Notes under the pieces: generated by a model | What the model saw: only the letters and a program-made list of their open reading frames with translations | Told to the model about the DNA's origin: nothing | Databases searched by the model: none | Part shown: piece after piece, positions 1 to 9,523 of the stretch | Layout: every line of letters starts with the position of its first letter | Numbering within the stretch: position 1 is the first letter of the stretch | DNA from: Pseudomonas ekonensis | GTDB lineage: Bacteria > Pseudomonadota > Gammaproteobacteria > Pseudomonadales > Pseudomonadaceae | Length of the DNA: 64,000 nucleotides | Reading direction: 5' to 3' | NCBI RefSeq assembly: GCF_019145435.1 | Contig: NZ_JAHSTS010000001.1 | Coordinates: 2,122,001-2,186,000, forward strand | Position numbers and translations under genes: made by a program

Positions 1-2094
1 GAAGCGGGTGCCCATGGCCACGGTGTCCACGTACCAGCCGTGCGGGTCGAGCAGCGTCCAGTAGAGGCCGCCGCTGTCGCCCTCGAGCCGGATTCTCCCT
101 GCCTGTTTGCCGGGTATGCCTTGGTTGAACCCATCGACATCGCCCCGCAAGCGGCTGTGGCCGATGAAGAACCCGATGCGGTGGGTCCGGCCCTCGGCAG
201 AGACCAGGTCGACCAGGTCCTGGCCGGCCTGGAACCCGGTGAGCGAGCCGTCCAGGCGCGGCGCGACGGTGCCGGCCCAGGTGCGGTCGATCTGGTTGCC
301 GTAGGCCCTGGCCCGTCCGGCGCCGAGCGTGGCGGGGTGACCGCTGAGGCGTTGATCGCCCTGGCGCTCGTGGTAGGTGCCCAGTGCGTTGAGGGTCAGG
401 AGCGCGGCGGCCGGGGGCAGCACCGACCAGGTCGGCACCTCCGGGCGATAGAGCGGAATCGGCGCGGCGCCGGGAACGGCGACCGGCAAGGGCGCAGGCG
501 TGGACACGGCGGGGGCGCCAGGGGCGGCGGCTGGCGCAGTGACCGGTGCCGCGACCGGGACAGGCACCACGGGCACCGACAACGGCGGTAGCGCCGGATC
601 CGGGTTGGGTACGCTGACGACCTGGGGCGCGACCACGGCCGAGCGCAGATACCAGTTGTTTTCCGTTCCGGCGGTGACCCCGCCCTTGAACAGGAAGTAG
701 TCGTAGGCACCGGCGGACACCGGGCCGCGCAGGGAAAACGCGGCGTTGTCGCTGGTGGCGGTGCCCAGGGCCTGCACCAGTTCGATGCCGTTCGCCCGGG
801 TCAGCGCGCCGGCGCCGGCGACATTGGTCACGGAGATGACCGTCGTGCCGCTCAGGCTGCCGTTGTTCACCACCAGCCGGTCGCTGGGCGAACCGTCCCC
901 GGCGACCAGGGTTTGCAGCCGCAGTTGTCCGCCCTGGCCGATGTAGTTGCCCTGGATCGTCAGGGTGTCGTCGGTGCGGGTGTTGTCGCGGGTCAGGTCG
1001 AGGGCGCCGGCGTTGTTGACGGTCACGGCGCGCCCCGCGACAGCGGGCGCCACTTCGCCCTGGGTGGCGCTCAGCACGCTGGTTGCATCGATGTTCAGTT
1101 GGCCGCCGCCGCTTTGCGGGTCGCCCAGCACCAGGCGGCCGGACGCCAGATCCACCTGCGAGGCGTTGCTGAGGTTGACCGTTTCCCAATTGACGGCGCG
1201 CGAGGCCAGGGCGGTCCGGCTGTTGTCGTAGGTCAGCGTGTCGTTGCCGGGGCCGCCGTCGAGCCGGGGCGTCAGGGCCAGAATACTGTCGTCGAGGTTG
1301 CGCAATGTCGCGCTGTCGTCGTTGTCGCCCATCAGGATGGCGGAACGGAGGATGCCGCCGTTTTCCCACAGCAAACGGTCGTTGCCGAAGCTGGTGCGGA
1401 CTTCACCGGCGATTTCGCCGCCGCTGACGGTCACGCTGTCGTTGCCGCCGCTGACGCTGAGGTTGCCGCCGATGCGGCCGCCGGACACGATGATCGTGTC
1501 TTTGCCGAAGCCGGTCACCAGATTGCCCAGGATCTGGCCGCCGGAGAGGTCGAAGACATTGTCGTCCAGCTTCATGTCGACCCGGCCGATGGTGCCGCCG
1601 CTCATGCGGGCGAAGTCGCCGTCCTCGAACGCCCCGGTGATCGTGCCGCCGGTCATGGTGAACCGGTCGAAGCCGTCGCCCTGGGCCAGTGCGGCGAGGG
1701 TGCCGCCGTTCATGATGAAGGTGTCCACGCCGCTGTGCTGGTGCACCTCGCCGGTGATCCGCCCGCCGTCGATCTGCAGCACGTTGGCGCCGTCGCCCAT
1801 GTCGAGGTTGCCCTGAATCGTCCCGGACTGCATGAGCACCCGGTCGGCGCCCGGGCCGAAGGTGACGTTGCCGGGCACGCTGCCGTTGCCCCCGGCGGGA
1901 AATGTCAGGCTGTTGTTGCCGGACAGGTCGGTGAGCGGGCCGCTGCCGGGGCTGTCGCAGACATAGCTATCGTTTCCCGGTGTCGGGCTGAAGGCGCAGG
2001 CGGCGAGGGCGCCCTGCGGGAGGAGTGCGGCCAGCCCGATCGAAAGGGCCAGCCGAGCGATGGCGTGCGGTGCAGGAAAGCCGGGCGATTTCAT
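1..2094 (-). CDS. Autotransporter (type Va), 3' end outside window
   Basis: The reading frame is open from an ATG at 2094 to the window edge (698 codons, no stop), so the C-terminus is missing. Residues 1-32 form a signal peptide (Arg-containing n-region, Leu/Ala core, cleavage likely after GALA). Residues about 60-260 carry short Gly-rich repeats of the type GGTI-x-G with Asp/Asn and alternating hydrophobics, the pattern of a right-handed beta-helix passenger. Residues about 485-553 are a Pro/Ala/Val-rich linker. The frame then continues as RTWAGTVAPRLDG and GFFIGHSRLRGDVDGF, which resembles the start of an autotransporter outer-membrane barrel. It is likely a surface-exposed or released adhesin-like protein. 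GGGGA about 6 bases before the ATG serves as ribosome site. The passenger's ligand cannot be told from sequence. Confidence 0.85.
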   Translation of the reverse strand, partial: MKSPGFPAPHAIARLALSIGLAALLPQGALAACAFSPTPGNDSYVCDSPGSGPLTDLSGNNSLTFPAGGNGSVPGNVTFGPGADRVLMQSGTIQGNLDMGDGANVLQIDGGRITGEVHQHSGVDTFIMNGGTLAALAQGDGFDRFTMTGGTITGAFEDGDFARMSGGTIGRVDMKLDDNVFDLSGGQILGNLVTGFGKDTIIVSGGRIGGNLSVSGGNDSVTVSGGEIAGEVRTSFGNDRLLWENGGILRSAILMGDNDDSATLRNLDDSILALTPRLDGGPGNDTLTYDNSRTALASRAVNWETVNLSNASQVDLASGRLVLGDPQSGGGQLNIDATSVLSATQGEVAPAVAGRAVTVNNAGALDLTRDNTRTDDTLTIQGNYIGQGGQLRLQTLVAGDGSPSDRLVVNNGSLSGTTVISVTNVAGAGALTRANGIELVQALGTATSDNAAFSLRGPVSAGAYDYFLFKGGVTAGTENNWYLRSAVVAPQVVSVPNPDPALPPLSVPVVPVPVAAPVTAPAAAPGAPAVSTPAPLPVAVPGAAPIPLYRPEVPTWSVLPPAAALLTLNALGTYHERQGDQRLSGHPATLGAGRARAYGNQIDRTWAGTVAPRLDGSLTGFQAGQDLVDLVSAEGRTHRIGFFIGHSRLRGDVDGFNQGIPGKQAGRIRLEGDSGGLYWTLLDPHGWYVDTVAMGTRF

Positions 2095-2197
2095 GCCGTA
2101 TCCCCGTCCATTGGCGCCGGCGGACAGCGCAATGCCTGCACCCTAACAAGGCTTTCCCGAGGTGCCTACTGTCAGGTCTGACAGGTGCGACGGGGTA

Positions 2198-2995
2198 TCA
2201 GATGCGCACTTCCACCGCCAACGGCAGGTGATCCGACAGGTGCGTCCACGGCTTGTTGCCGAGAATCTGCGGGTCATGGCTGCTGGCGTTGCGCAGGTAG
2301 ACGCGGTCCAGGCGCAACAGCGGGAAACGGGCGGGGTAGGTCTTGGCCGGGCGGCCATGGTGGCGTTCGAAGGCTTCGTGCAGGTAGTCGCGCCGGCCGA
2401 GGGCGGCGTTGCCTTGCAACTGCCAGTCGTTGAAGTCGCCGGCGATGATCACCGGCGCGTCGTCGGGCAGGGACTCGAGCAATTGGCAGAGCAACTGCAG
2501 TTGCAGTTGGCGATGGCTTTCCAGCAGGCTCAGGTGCACGCAGATGGCGTGCACCGCCGGGTGCCCCGGCACGTCCAGCACGCAGTGCAGCAGGCCGCGC
2601 CGTTCGGGGCCGGTGATCGAGACGTCGAGGTTGCGGTATTCGCGGATCGGGTACTTGGAGAGCAACGCGTTGCCGTGGTGGCCGTCAGGGTAGACCGCAT
2701 TGCGCCCGTAGGCGAAGTCGCTCCACATGCTGTCGGCCAGGAACTCGTACTGCGAGGTCGGCGGCCATTCGTTGTAGCGGCTGGAATGGCGCTCATGCTC
2801 GCCGACCACCTCTTGCAGGAACACCAGGTCGGCCGACGTGCTGCGCACCGCCTCGCGCAGTTCCGGCAGGATGAAGCGCCGGTTCAGCGCGGTGAACCCC
2901 TTGTGCGTATTGACCGTCAGCACCCGCAGCCGGTGGATGGCGGGCGGGTCGGCGGGCTGGACATTGCGGCGGTGACGCTCGGGATCGCTGGACAC
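2198..2995 (-). CDS. Endonuclease/exonuclease/phosphatase (EEP) family protein
   Basis: 265 aa with the ordered EEP metal-phosphoesterase motifs: TVNTHKG (Asn29), FLQEV (Glu62, metal ligand), GRNAVYPDGHHGNALLSKYP (about 98-117), CVHLSLLE (His154), AGDFND (Asp187, Asn189), LDRVY and the terminal SDHLPL (Asp255-His256). Such proteins hydrolyse phosphodiester or phosphomonoester bonds in nucleic acids, phosphoinositides or phospholipids. The substrate here is unknown; E. coli YbhP is a comparable small member. No signal peptide is seen, so it is probably cytoplasmic. The start is a GTG at 2995, supported by AGAGGAG about 7 bases upstream. The gene runs in the same direction as the autotransporter 100 bp downstream. 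An imperfect palindrome (CTGTCA/TGACAG, 2169-2184) lies between them. Confidence 0.85.
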   Translation of the reverse strand: MSSDPERHRRNVQPADPPAIHRLRVLTVNTHKGFTALNRRFILPELREAVRSTSADLVFLQEVVGEHERHSSRYNEWPPTSQYEFLADSMWSDFAYGRNAVYPDGHHGNALLSKYPIREYRNLDVSITGPERRGLLHCVLDVPGHPAVHAICVHLSLLESHRQLQLQLLCQLLESLPDDAPVIIAGDFNDWQLQGNAALGRRDYLHEAFERHHGRPAKTYPARFPLLRLDRVYLRNASSHDPQILGNKPWTHLSDHLPLAVEVRI

Positions 2996-3089
2996 GTTCG
3001 CTCCTCTGAATCATGGCTGCCTGTGCATGCGACTGACCGCACGCCTGGCAGTTCATTTTGCCTGTGCACGCCTTCGCGCCGGAGGCGGC

Positions 3090-3848
3090 TCAGACAAAGA
3101 CGATTTCGTAGGGCAGGCGCATGCGTTCCAGGATCACCTTGGGCAGCAGCGGCTCCAGGCCGACCGCCGGCTCGCCGTTGAGCTGGCTGGCGTAGGCGTG
3201 GGTGGCGTGGCTCTTGCGCGCCACGGTCCAGGTGTCGAGCCGCAGCTTGCGCGCCCGCTCCCAGGGGATCAGCCCATGGTCGCGCTCCGGCCAGTGCCAG
3301 GCCCAGACCGGCACGTCATGGAACGTGGCGCCGGCCCTGTGGGCGGCCTTGGCGCTGGCGCGGCCCACCGCCTCATGGTCGGGGTTGCCGTCCTCGCACC
3401 AGGTGCTGAACACCACGTCGCCGGGGCGCAGGTAGCGGGTGATGAAGTCGGTCAGCTGGGGCTCGTGCTCGATCAGGGCATTGTCGGCGAAACCGCCGCG
3501 CACCCATTTGAGGCTGTGCATCGGCAGGCCGAGGCGGCGCAGGGCTTCGACGCTTTCCTGCGGGCGGAACACGCTCAGGCGTTTCTCCGACCACTGGCGC
3601 GAACCGGGATGGCTGGCGCTGCCGTCGGTGATAGAGAGCAGTTGCAGGGGATGGCCGAGGCCGCTCAGCAGTTGCAGCAGGCCGCCGCAGGTCACCACTT
3701 CGTCGCCCGGATGCGGGGCGATCACCACTGCGCGGGCGCCGGCGGGCACCAGGCTTTGGGTGTTGATGACGGGGATGTGGTCGAGTTGCGGCGCGCTGTT
3801 CCAGATCTGCGCCGGCAGTCTCTGTTCATTCAGGGATAACGGTTTCAT
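3090..3848 (-). CDS. PIG-L family deacetylase
   Basis: 252 aa from the ATG at 3848, chosen because AAGGA lies about 8 bases upstream; a longer open frame to 3986 has no such site. The N-terminal half has APHPGDE, the zinc-binding segment of the PIG-L/LmbE family (normally PHPDDE; here Gly replaces the first Asp). NPDHEAVG supplies the second histidine motif (HxxxV/A type). The family removes acetyl groups from GlcNAc-containing substrates: GlcNAc-PI, mycothiol or bacillithiol precursors, or antibiotics. In Pseudomonas these genes often sit near glycosyltransferases, but none is adjacent here. The flanking EEP gene may be co-transcribed (94 bp gap). The natural substrate is unknown. Confidence 0.85.
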   Translation of the reverse strand: MKPLSLNEQRLPAQIWNSAPQLDHIPVINTQSLVPAGARAVVIAPHPGDEVVTCGGLLQLLSGLGHPLQLLSITDGSASHPGSRQWSEKRLSVFRPQESVEALRRLGLPMHSLKWVRGGFADNALIEHEPQLTDFITRYLRPGDVVFSTWCEDGNPDHEAVGRASAKAAHRAGATFHDVPVWAWHWPERDHGLIPWERARKLRLDTWTVARKSHATHAYASQLNGEPAVGLEPLLPKVILERMRLPYEIVFV

Positions 3849-4084
3849 GGGTGCTACGTCCTTGTTGTGCGTTGCCCGCAGCCGAATGCGGCGCTTGAAA
3901 TCCGGGTGCCGTCCGGTCCGTTGAGGCAGTGGGTTGCCGTGCGACGCTCCGAGCCCTGGATTGCCGCGATGCAGAGTATTGCTCAAGAAGCGCGGTTCGT
4001 CGCGCTGCAGATCAATCTGATCCGCTTTTTTTTGTCTTGCCTGTGTCGCACGTCGCAGTTGCCCCCGTGAATCCGGGCCCTCGC

Positions 4085-6244
4085 TTATTCATCTTCCTCA
4101 TGCTGCAGCTCGAACAGCAGCAGTGAGCGGCCGGTGACCGAGTAGCGATGGCCGAACGCAAACCGTTCCTGGCCGCGCACCTGCGGCTGGTGAGTGTCGA
4201 CCAGGCAGATCCAGAAACTGCCTTCAGGCACGTCCGGCAACGTGAATTCGACGATGTCGTGGTGGGCATTGACCACCAGCAGCAACGTCGCATCGCCCCC
4301 CTTGCGGCGGATGCCGGTTTCCTGGGCGCGGCCGTCGAGCAGCATGCCCAGGCAGCGGTTGTGCGGGTCGTGCCAGTGCTCGGTGGTCATCTCGCTGGCG
4401 TCGGGGGCCAGCCAGGTCACGTCCTTGACCCCGATGTCCTCGTTGTAGTTGCCCACCAGGAACCGTCCCCGGCGCAGGATCGGGTAGGTCAGGCGCAGTT
4501 TGATCAGGCGCTTGACGAACTTGAGCAGGGCCTTGCCGTCCTCGCTCAGGTCCCAGTTGACCCAGCCGATCTCGCTGTCCTGGCAGTAGGCGTTGTTGTT
4601 GCCGTCCTGGGTGCGGGCGAACTCGTCGCCGGCCACCAGCATCGGCGTGCCCTGGGCCAGCAGCAGGGTGGCGAAGAAGTTGCGCATCTGGCGGTGGCGC
4701 AGGGCGTTGATCTCGGGGTCGTCGGTGGGGCCTTCGACGCCGTGGTTCCAGGACAGGTTGTGGTTGCTGCCGTCCTGGTTGTTCTCGTCGTTGGCCTCGT
4801 TGTGCTTGTCGTTGTAGGAGACCAGGTCGTTGAGGGTGAAACCGTCATGGGCGGTGACGAAGTTCACCGACGCATAGGGCCTGCGCCCGCGCTGGTTGAA
4901 CATTTCGCCGGAGGCGGTCATGCGGTTGGCGAAGTCGGCGAGCTGGCCTTCGTCGCCTTTCCAGAACGCGCGCACGGTGTCGCGGAACCGGTCGTTCCAC
5001 TCGACCCAGCCCGGCGGGAAGTTGCCGACCTGGTAACCGCCGGGGCCGCAGTCCCAGGGTTCGGCGATCAGTTTCACTTCGCTGAGCAGCGGATCCTGGC
5101 GGCAGGCCACGAGGAAGCTGTGGCGTTCGTCGAAGCCGTCGTGATAGCGGCCAAGGATGGTCGCCAGGTCGAAGCGGAAACCGTCCACGTGCATCTCGCC
5201 GGCCCAGTAGCGCAGCGAGTCGGTGACCATCTGCAGCACGCACGGGTGGCTCAGGTCCAGGGTGTTGCCGGTGCCGGAATCGTTGATGTAGAAGCGCTTG
5301 TCGTCGGGCATCAGCCGGTAGTACGAGGCGTTGTCGATGCCGCGCATCGACAGGGTCGGGCCCTGTTCGTTGCCTTCGGCGGTGTGGTTGTAGACCACGT
5401 CCAGGATCACCTCCAGCCGGGCCTCGTGCAGGTGCGCGACCATCTCCTTGAACTCGGCGATCTTGCCGCTGGCCAGGTAGCGCGGGTCCGGGGCGAAGAA
5501 GGCCAGGCTGTTGTAGCCCCAGTAGTTGGTCATGCCCTTGTGCAGCAGGTGCTGGTCGTTGACGAAGGCATGGATCGGCAGCAGTTCCACCGACGACACG
5601 CCGAGCTTGCGGATGTGGTCGAGCACGTCATCGACCATCAGCCCGGCGAAGGTGCCCCGCACGTTTTCCGGCACCGACGGGTGGCGCATGCTGAAGCCGC
5701 GCACGTGGGTCTCGTAGATGATCGTCTTGTCCCACGGCACGTTGACGCGCTGATCGTGGCCCCAGGTGTGCGCCGGGTCGATGACCTTGCACTTGGGGAC
5801 GAAGGGCGCGCTGTCGCGTTCGTCGAAGCTGAGGTCGGCGTCCGGATGGCCGATGGTGTAGCCGAACAGCGCCTCGGACCATTTCAGCTGGCCGATCAGC
5901 TGTTTGGCATAGGGATCGATCAGCAGTTTGTTGGGGTTGAAGCGGTGGCCGTTGGCCGGGTCGTACGGGCCGTGGACGCGGTAGCCGTAGATCAGCCCCG
6001 GATGGGCGTCGGGCAGGTAGCCGTGGAAAATCTCGTCGGTGTATTCCGGCAGTTCGATGCGTTCGAGCTCGACTTCGCCGGCGTCGTCGAACAGGCACAG
6101 TTCGACCTTGGTGGCATGGGCGGAAAACAGGGCGAAGTTGACGCCCAGGCCGTCCCAGGTCGCGCCGAGCGGGAAGGGCCGGCCTTCGCGGATGCGGGTG
6201 GGTTCGGTGTGCGCTGCGGGCTCGGTCTGCTTGGGACGGGTCAT
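4085..6244 (-). CDS. glgX: Glycogen debranching enzyme GlgX
   Basis: 719 aa, the usual GlgX length. It has an N-terminal CBM48 (about 20-120: GATWDGLGVNFALFSAHAT) and a GH13 barrel with VILDVVYNHTAEG, DGFRFDLATIL (nucleophile Asp), LIAEPWDCGPGGYQVG (general acid Glu) and VTAHDGFTLNDL (transition-state Asp). It hydrolyses alpha-1,6 branches in phosphorylase-limited glycogen. It is the last gene of the minus-strand alpha-glucan/trehalose run and is separated from the preceding DUF2934 gene by 175 bp holding a REPIN. GCAGGAGC about 8 bases before the ATG supports the start. The debranched maltodextrins would feed MalQ and TreY encoded upstream. Confidence 0.97.
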   Translation of the reverse strand: MTRPKQTEPAAHTEPTRIREGRPFPLGATWDGLGVNFALFSAHATKVELCLFDDAGEVELERIELPEYTDEIFHGYLPDAHPGLIYGYRVHGPYDPANGHRFNPNKLLIDPYAKQLIGQLKWSEALFGYTIGHPDADLSFDERDSAPFVPKCKVIDPAHTWGHDQRVNVPWDKTIIYETHVRGFSMRHPSVPENVRGTFAGLMVDDVLDHIRKLGVSSVELLPIHAFVNDQHLLHKGMTNYWGYNSLAFFAPDPRYLASGKIAEFKEMVAHLHEARLEVILDVVYNHTAEGNEQGPTLSMRGIDNASYYRLMPDDKRFYINDSGTGNTLDLSHPCVLQMVTDSLRYWAGEMHVDGFRFDLATILGRYHDGFDERHSFLVACRQDPLLSEVKLIAEPWDCGPGGYQVGNFPPGWVEWNDRFRDTVRAFWKGDEGQLADFANRMTASGEMFNQRGRRPYASVNFVTAHDGFTLNDLVSYNDKHNEANDENNQDGSNHNLSWNHGVEGPTDDPEINALRHRQMRNFFATLLLAQGTPMLVAGDEFARTQDGNNNAYCQDSEIGWVNWDLSEDGKALLKFVKRLIKLRLTYPILRRGRFLVGNYNEDIGVKDVTWLAPDASEMTTEHWHDPHNRCLGMLLDGRAQETGIRRKGGDATLLLVVNAHHDIVEFTLPDVPEGSFWICLVDTHQPQVRGQERFAFGHRYSVTGRSLLLFELQHEEDE

Positions 6245-6291
6245 GCCAATGCTCCTGCAAAACGGGAAAGTGCGGTTCGGTCACCGTCTTC

Positions 6292-6384
6292 CCTGTGGGA
6301 GCGAGCCTGCTCGCGAGGGTGTCGCGTCAGGCGACATCGGCGTTGGATGGCCGCCCGCAATCGCGGGCAGGCCCGCTCCCACAG
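6292..6384. repeat. REPIN: paired REP palindromes in opposite orientation
   Basis: CTGTGGGAGCGAGCCTGCTC at 6293 is answered by an inverted copy ending GCCCGCTCCCACAG at 6384. Each half is itself a small palindrome (GCGAGCCTGCTCGC). The whole can fold as one long hairpin in the glgX leader. It matches other copies near 48.0, 54.7 and 61.3 kb. Confidence 0.85.
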
Positions 6385-6419
6385 TGATCGGGGCGGTGAT
6401 CGGGGTCGTGATCGGAACG

Positions 6420-6704
6420 TCAGGCCACCGGCGGCTTGCGTGGGGCCCTGGGCTTTTTCTCGGTGGCCTTTTCGCCCGGCGGAAGGACTTTGGCGGCGCC
6501 GGCCGGTTTGGCCTTGGCCGGGGCCTTGGGTTTGGTCGCGGCGGTTTTGGCGGCGGCCTTCGGCGGTTTCTTCGGCGCCAGCGCCTCGGCTTCCGCCAAT
6601 TTGCACGCCATCTCCCAGTGGCGCGCTTGCTGGCCTTCAGGTTTGCCTTCGGACTCCCAGATCTGATAGGCGAATTCGCGGATGCGTTTGTCGTCGTTAC
6701 TCAT
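6420..6704 (-). CDS. DUF2934 protein with Lys/Ala/Pro-rich tail
   Basis: 94 aa. Residues 1-40 (RIREFAYQIWESEGKPEGQ then ARHWEMA) match the DUF2934 consensus. The rest (about 42-94) is a low-complexity AAKTAATKPKAPAKAK-type basic tail resembling histone-H1-like or AlgP-like proteins. CAGGAGC lies 8 bases before the ATG. The gene lies 29 bp after treY and ahead of glgX, so it is likely carried on the trehalose/glucan transcript. The function of DUF2934 is unknown. The basic tail suggests nucleic-acid or polyanion binding, which is inference only. Confidence 0.85.
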   Translation of the reverse strand: MSNDDKRIREFAYQIWESEGKPEGQQARHWEMACKLAEAEALAPKKPPKAAAKTAATKPKAPAKAKPAGAAKVLPPGEKATEKKPRAPRKPPVA

Positions 6705-6733
6705 CGCAATGCTCCTGAACTGAACTCATGCTT

Positions 6734-9523
6734 CTAGACGTGTTGGATGAACAGATTGACCGGGATCTCCCCCAGCGCGGCGCTGACGTCCAGCTCCCTG
6801 TTTTTTGTGACTGCCGCGCTTGTGAAAAGTCCCTTCAGGCTTGTCTCCCCGGGGGCGAACGGCAGCATCACCCGGGTGTCGCCCCAACGCTGCGCGTCCA
6901 CCTGGGGCACGGCACCGTTTTCCAGCAGGGCGGCGCAGCGGACCGGCACCACGATGATGGCCCGCTGTCCCTCATGCTCGCGGGCGAACGCGAGCACGTT
7001 GTGCGCCTGGCTGCCCAGCACTTCAAGGGCCTGGTAGGCACCCCGGCGAAACAGCTCGGTGTGTTCGGCGCGCCGTTGCAGCGCCTGGCCGATCAGCGCC
7101 TGCTTGAGGCGCCCGTCGCGCCAGTGCGTGAGCAACTGCGCAACCGGGGCGTCGCCCTGCAACGCTTGCTCCCGCGCCCCGTAGTCCACCGGCCGGCGGT
7201 TGTCCGGATCCACCAGGCTGAAGTCCCAGAACTCGTTGCCCTGATACAGGTCCGGCACCCCCGGCACCGTCATGCGCAGCAAGGTTTGCGCCAGCCCGTT
7301 CAGGGCGCCGGCGGCGGCGATGCCATTGACCGATTTGGCCAGCGCGGTCCGCAGCAGTTCGCCCTCCGGGGCCAGCAGCAGCTGTTCGGCGAAGGTGCGC
7401 GCGGCGTGTTCGTAGGGTTCGTTCGGCGCACTCCAGCTGCTTTGCAGCTTGGCTTCGCGCAGGGCCTTGCGTTGCCACTGGACGATGCGCCCGGCGTACT
7501 CGGCCATGGCCGCGTGATCGTCGAGGTCCAGTTGCAGCGGCCAACTGCCGACCAGCGCCTGGTAAAGGATCAGTTCGTCGCCGGACGACGGCACCCGGTC
7601 ATCGCTGCGCAGCGGTCGGGCCAGGGCGCGCCACAGCTCGACCTGCTCGGCGTACCACGGGCCGCGTTCGCTGATCGCCGCCAGGCGCGCGCGGGTGTCC
7701 TCGCCACGTTTGTGGTCGTGGGTGGCGGTGGTCAGCAGGTTGTCGGGAAAGCTTGCCAGACGCTGTCGGTTCGCCTCGTGGAAATCGCTGACCGGGGCGC
7801 TGAAGCGTTCGGTGTCATAGCCCACGTCATTGCGCGACAGCAGTACCGCCGAGCGGTACAGCGCGGTGTCCTCCACGGCTTTGGCGGCGGCGGGGGAGGT
7901 CAGTTGCTGAAAGCGCACGCAGGCATGGCGCAGGAGCTTGCGCGAGCGGCCCCGGGGCCTGTTTCGCCAAGGGTCGCCGCCGAGCCAGCGGGCCAGGCAC
8001 TCGAGCACCGGCCAATCGCTTTCGCCCAGGCTTTGGCGCGCGCCTTCCAGGGCGTGCCCGAAGAACACCTCGTCGCGGGCCGAACGCCCCAGCGGGCCGA
8101 TGTAGGTGCGGTACACCGGGAAGTGCACGATCAGGGCCTGCAACGCCCGGCGGATCGAGCCCAGGGTGAGGTCGCGGGTCATCAGGTCGTCCCGCGCCAC
8201 TTGCAGCAGGGCCTGGGCGACGCTTTCGCAGTCGCTGGCCAGCGAGCCGTTGAGGATCTGCTGGCGCGCCAGTTGCGCCTCTTCGGCGAACGCGGCGGGC
8301 CGTTCCGTGCGCCGCTGCCACAGCTCGCCGAGCACGTGCTCGCCGGCCGGGTCATGCTGCAGCAGCGACAGCTGGTTCATGAACTCGTAGCCGGTGGTGC
8401 CGTCCACCGCCCAGTCGGCGGGCAGCGTTTCGCCGGGGCCGAGGATCTTCTCGACATAGATCGGCAAGCGGCGCCCCGGCGTCAGCCGGTCCAGCCTCCT
8501 GCGCAGCTTGCGGCAGTAGCTGCGCGGGTCGGCCAGGCCGTCGATGTGATCGATACGCAAGCCGTCGACCAGGCCTTCGGTGATCAGGCGGAAGACCGTG
8601 CCGTGGGTGGCCTCGAACACCGCCGGCCGCTCGACCCGCAGGCCGCCCAGCTCGTTGACGTCGAAGAAGCGCCGCCAGTTGATGTCGTCTGCGGCGGTGC
8701 GCCAACTGGCCAGTCGGTAGCTCTGGCGCTCCAGCAGGCGGTGCAGGCGGGCGAAGCCCTCTTCGGTCTTCGAGTCGTACAGCGCCAGGTTGCGTTCGAT
8801 GGCCGCCAGGATCTGACCGTCGCCCGCCAGTTCCAACAGTTCTTGCTTGAGCGGGATCGACAGGGCGCGGGCGTCGCTCTGGTAGCGGAGCGCCTCGAAG
8901 CGGTCGGCCAGCGTCTTGAGCCGAGACCGGCGCTCCTCGTCCAGCGATTCGTCGGGCTTGAGCAGTTCGCCGTAATCGCTGGGGCAGACCGGGAAGCGGT
9001 GCTCGTAGTGTTCGACGTGGAAGGCCCCGGCGCCGGCATCGAACACCAGCGGCAGGGTGGCGTCCTGCAACGCGACGCCGTAGTCGCTGCCCAGGAAGGG
9101 CAGCAGCAACTGGCCTTCCATCATCGGGTCGGGGGAGTGCCACTGGATGTCGAAGAACTCGCCGTAGGGGCTCAGGCGTCCCCATTCCAGCAGGTCGAGC
9201 CACCAGGGGTTGTCGCCGCCGCCCACGGCCATGTGGTTGGAGACCACGTCCAGGATCAGGCCCATGCCGTGCTCGCGCAGGGCAGCCACCAACTGGCGCA
9301 ACGCCGCTTCGCCGCCAAGCTGCGGGTTGACCCGGGTCGGGTCGACCACGTCGTAGCCGTGCAGGGAACCGGCCCGGGCGGCGAGCAGCGGCGAGGCGTA
9401 CACATGGCTGATGCCCAGCCGGGCAAAGTACGGCACCCGCGGGATCGCCTGCGCGAGGGTGAAGCCCTTGTGGAACTGCAGGCGTACCGTGGCGCGCAGC
9501 GGCCGGGCCGGCGGCGCGCTCAT
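6734..9523 (-). CDS. treY: Maltooligosyltrehalose synthase TreY
   Basis: 929 aa. The N-terminus RATVRLQFHKGFTLAQAIP and YFARLGISHVYASPL is characteristic of TreY. Catalytic GH13 regions follow: GLILDVVSNHMAVGG, GLRIDHIDGLADP (nucleophile Asp) and LPIYVEKIL (acid Glu), then TATHDHKRGED. The enzyme isomerises the reducing end of a maltodextrin to an alpha,alpha-1,1 link. TreZ then releases trehalose. Its start overlaps the malQ stop by 4 bases (ATGA), so translation is probably coupled. The product is cytoplasmic. It is longer than many TreY proteins (about 720-870 aa), with no obvious extra domain. Confidence 0.96.
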   Translation of the reverse strand: MSAPPARPLRATVRLQFHKGFTLAQAIPRVPYFARLGISHVYASPLLAARAGSLHGYDVVDPTRVNPQLGGEAALRQLVAALREHGMGLILDVVSNHMAVGGGDNPWWLDLLEWGRLSPYGEFFDIQWHSPDPMMEGQLLLPFLGSDYGVALQDATLPLVFDAGAGAFHVEHYEHRFPVCPSDYGELLKPDESLDEERRSRLKTLADRFEALRYQSDARALSIPLKQELLELAGDGQILAAIERNLALYDSKTEEGFARLHRLLERQSYRLASWRTAADDINWRRFFDVNELGGLRVERPAVFEATHGTVFRLITEGLVDGLRIDHIDGLADPRSYCRKLRRRLDRLTPGRRLPIYVEKILGPGETLPADWAVDGTTGYEFMNQLSLLQHDPAGEHVLGELWQRRTERPAAFAEEAQLARQQILNGSLASDCESVAQALLQVARDDLMTRDLTLGSIRRALQALIVHFPVYRTYIGPLGRSARDEVFFGHALEGARQSLGESDWPVLECLARWLGGDPWRNRPRGRSRKLLRHACVRFQQLTSPAAAKAVEDTALYRSAVLLSRNDVGYDTERFSAPVSDFHEANRQRLASFPDNLLTTATHDHKRGEDTRARLAAISERGPWYAEQVELWRALARPLRSDDRVPSSGDELILYQALVGSWPLQLDLDDHAAMAEYAGRIVQWQRKALREAKLQSSWSAPNEPYEHAARTFAEQLLLAPEGELLRTALAKSVNGIAAAGALNGLAQTLLRMTVPGVPDLYQGNEFWDFSLVDPDNRRPVDYGAREQALQGDAPVAQLLTHWRDGRLKQALIGQALQRRAEHTELFRRGAYQALEVLGSQAHNVLAFAREHEGQRAIIVVPVRCAALLENGAVPQVDAQRWGDTRVMLPFAPGETSLKGLFTSAAVTKNRELDVSAALGEIPVNLFIQHV

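Noticed and set aside
4148..6718. 856-codon open frame opposite glgX (also about 1000 codons opposite treY, 850 codons opposite the NCS2 permease)
   Set aside because: Long antisense frames are common in GC-rich DNA. Their proteins are Val/Gly/Gln/His-rich with no family motif, while the opposite strand encodes complete enzymes.
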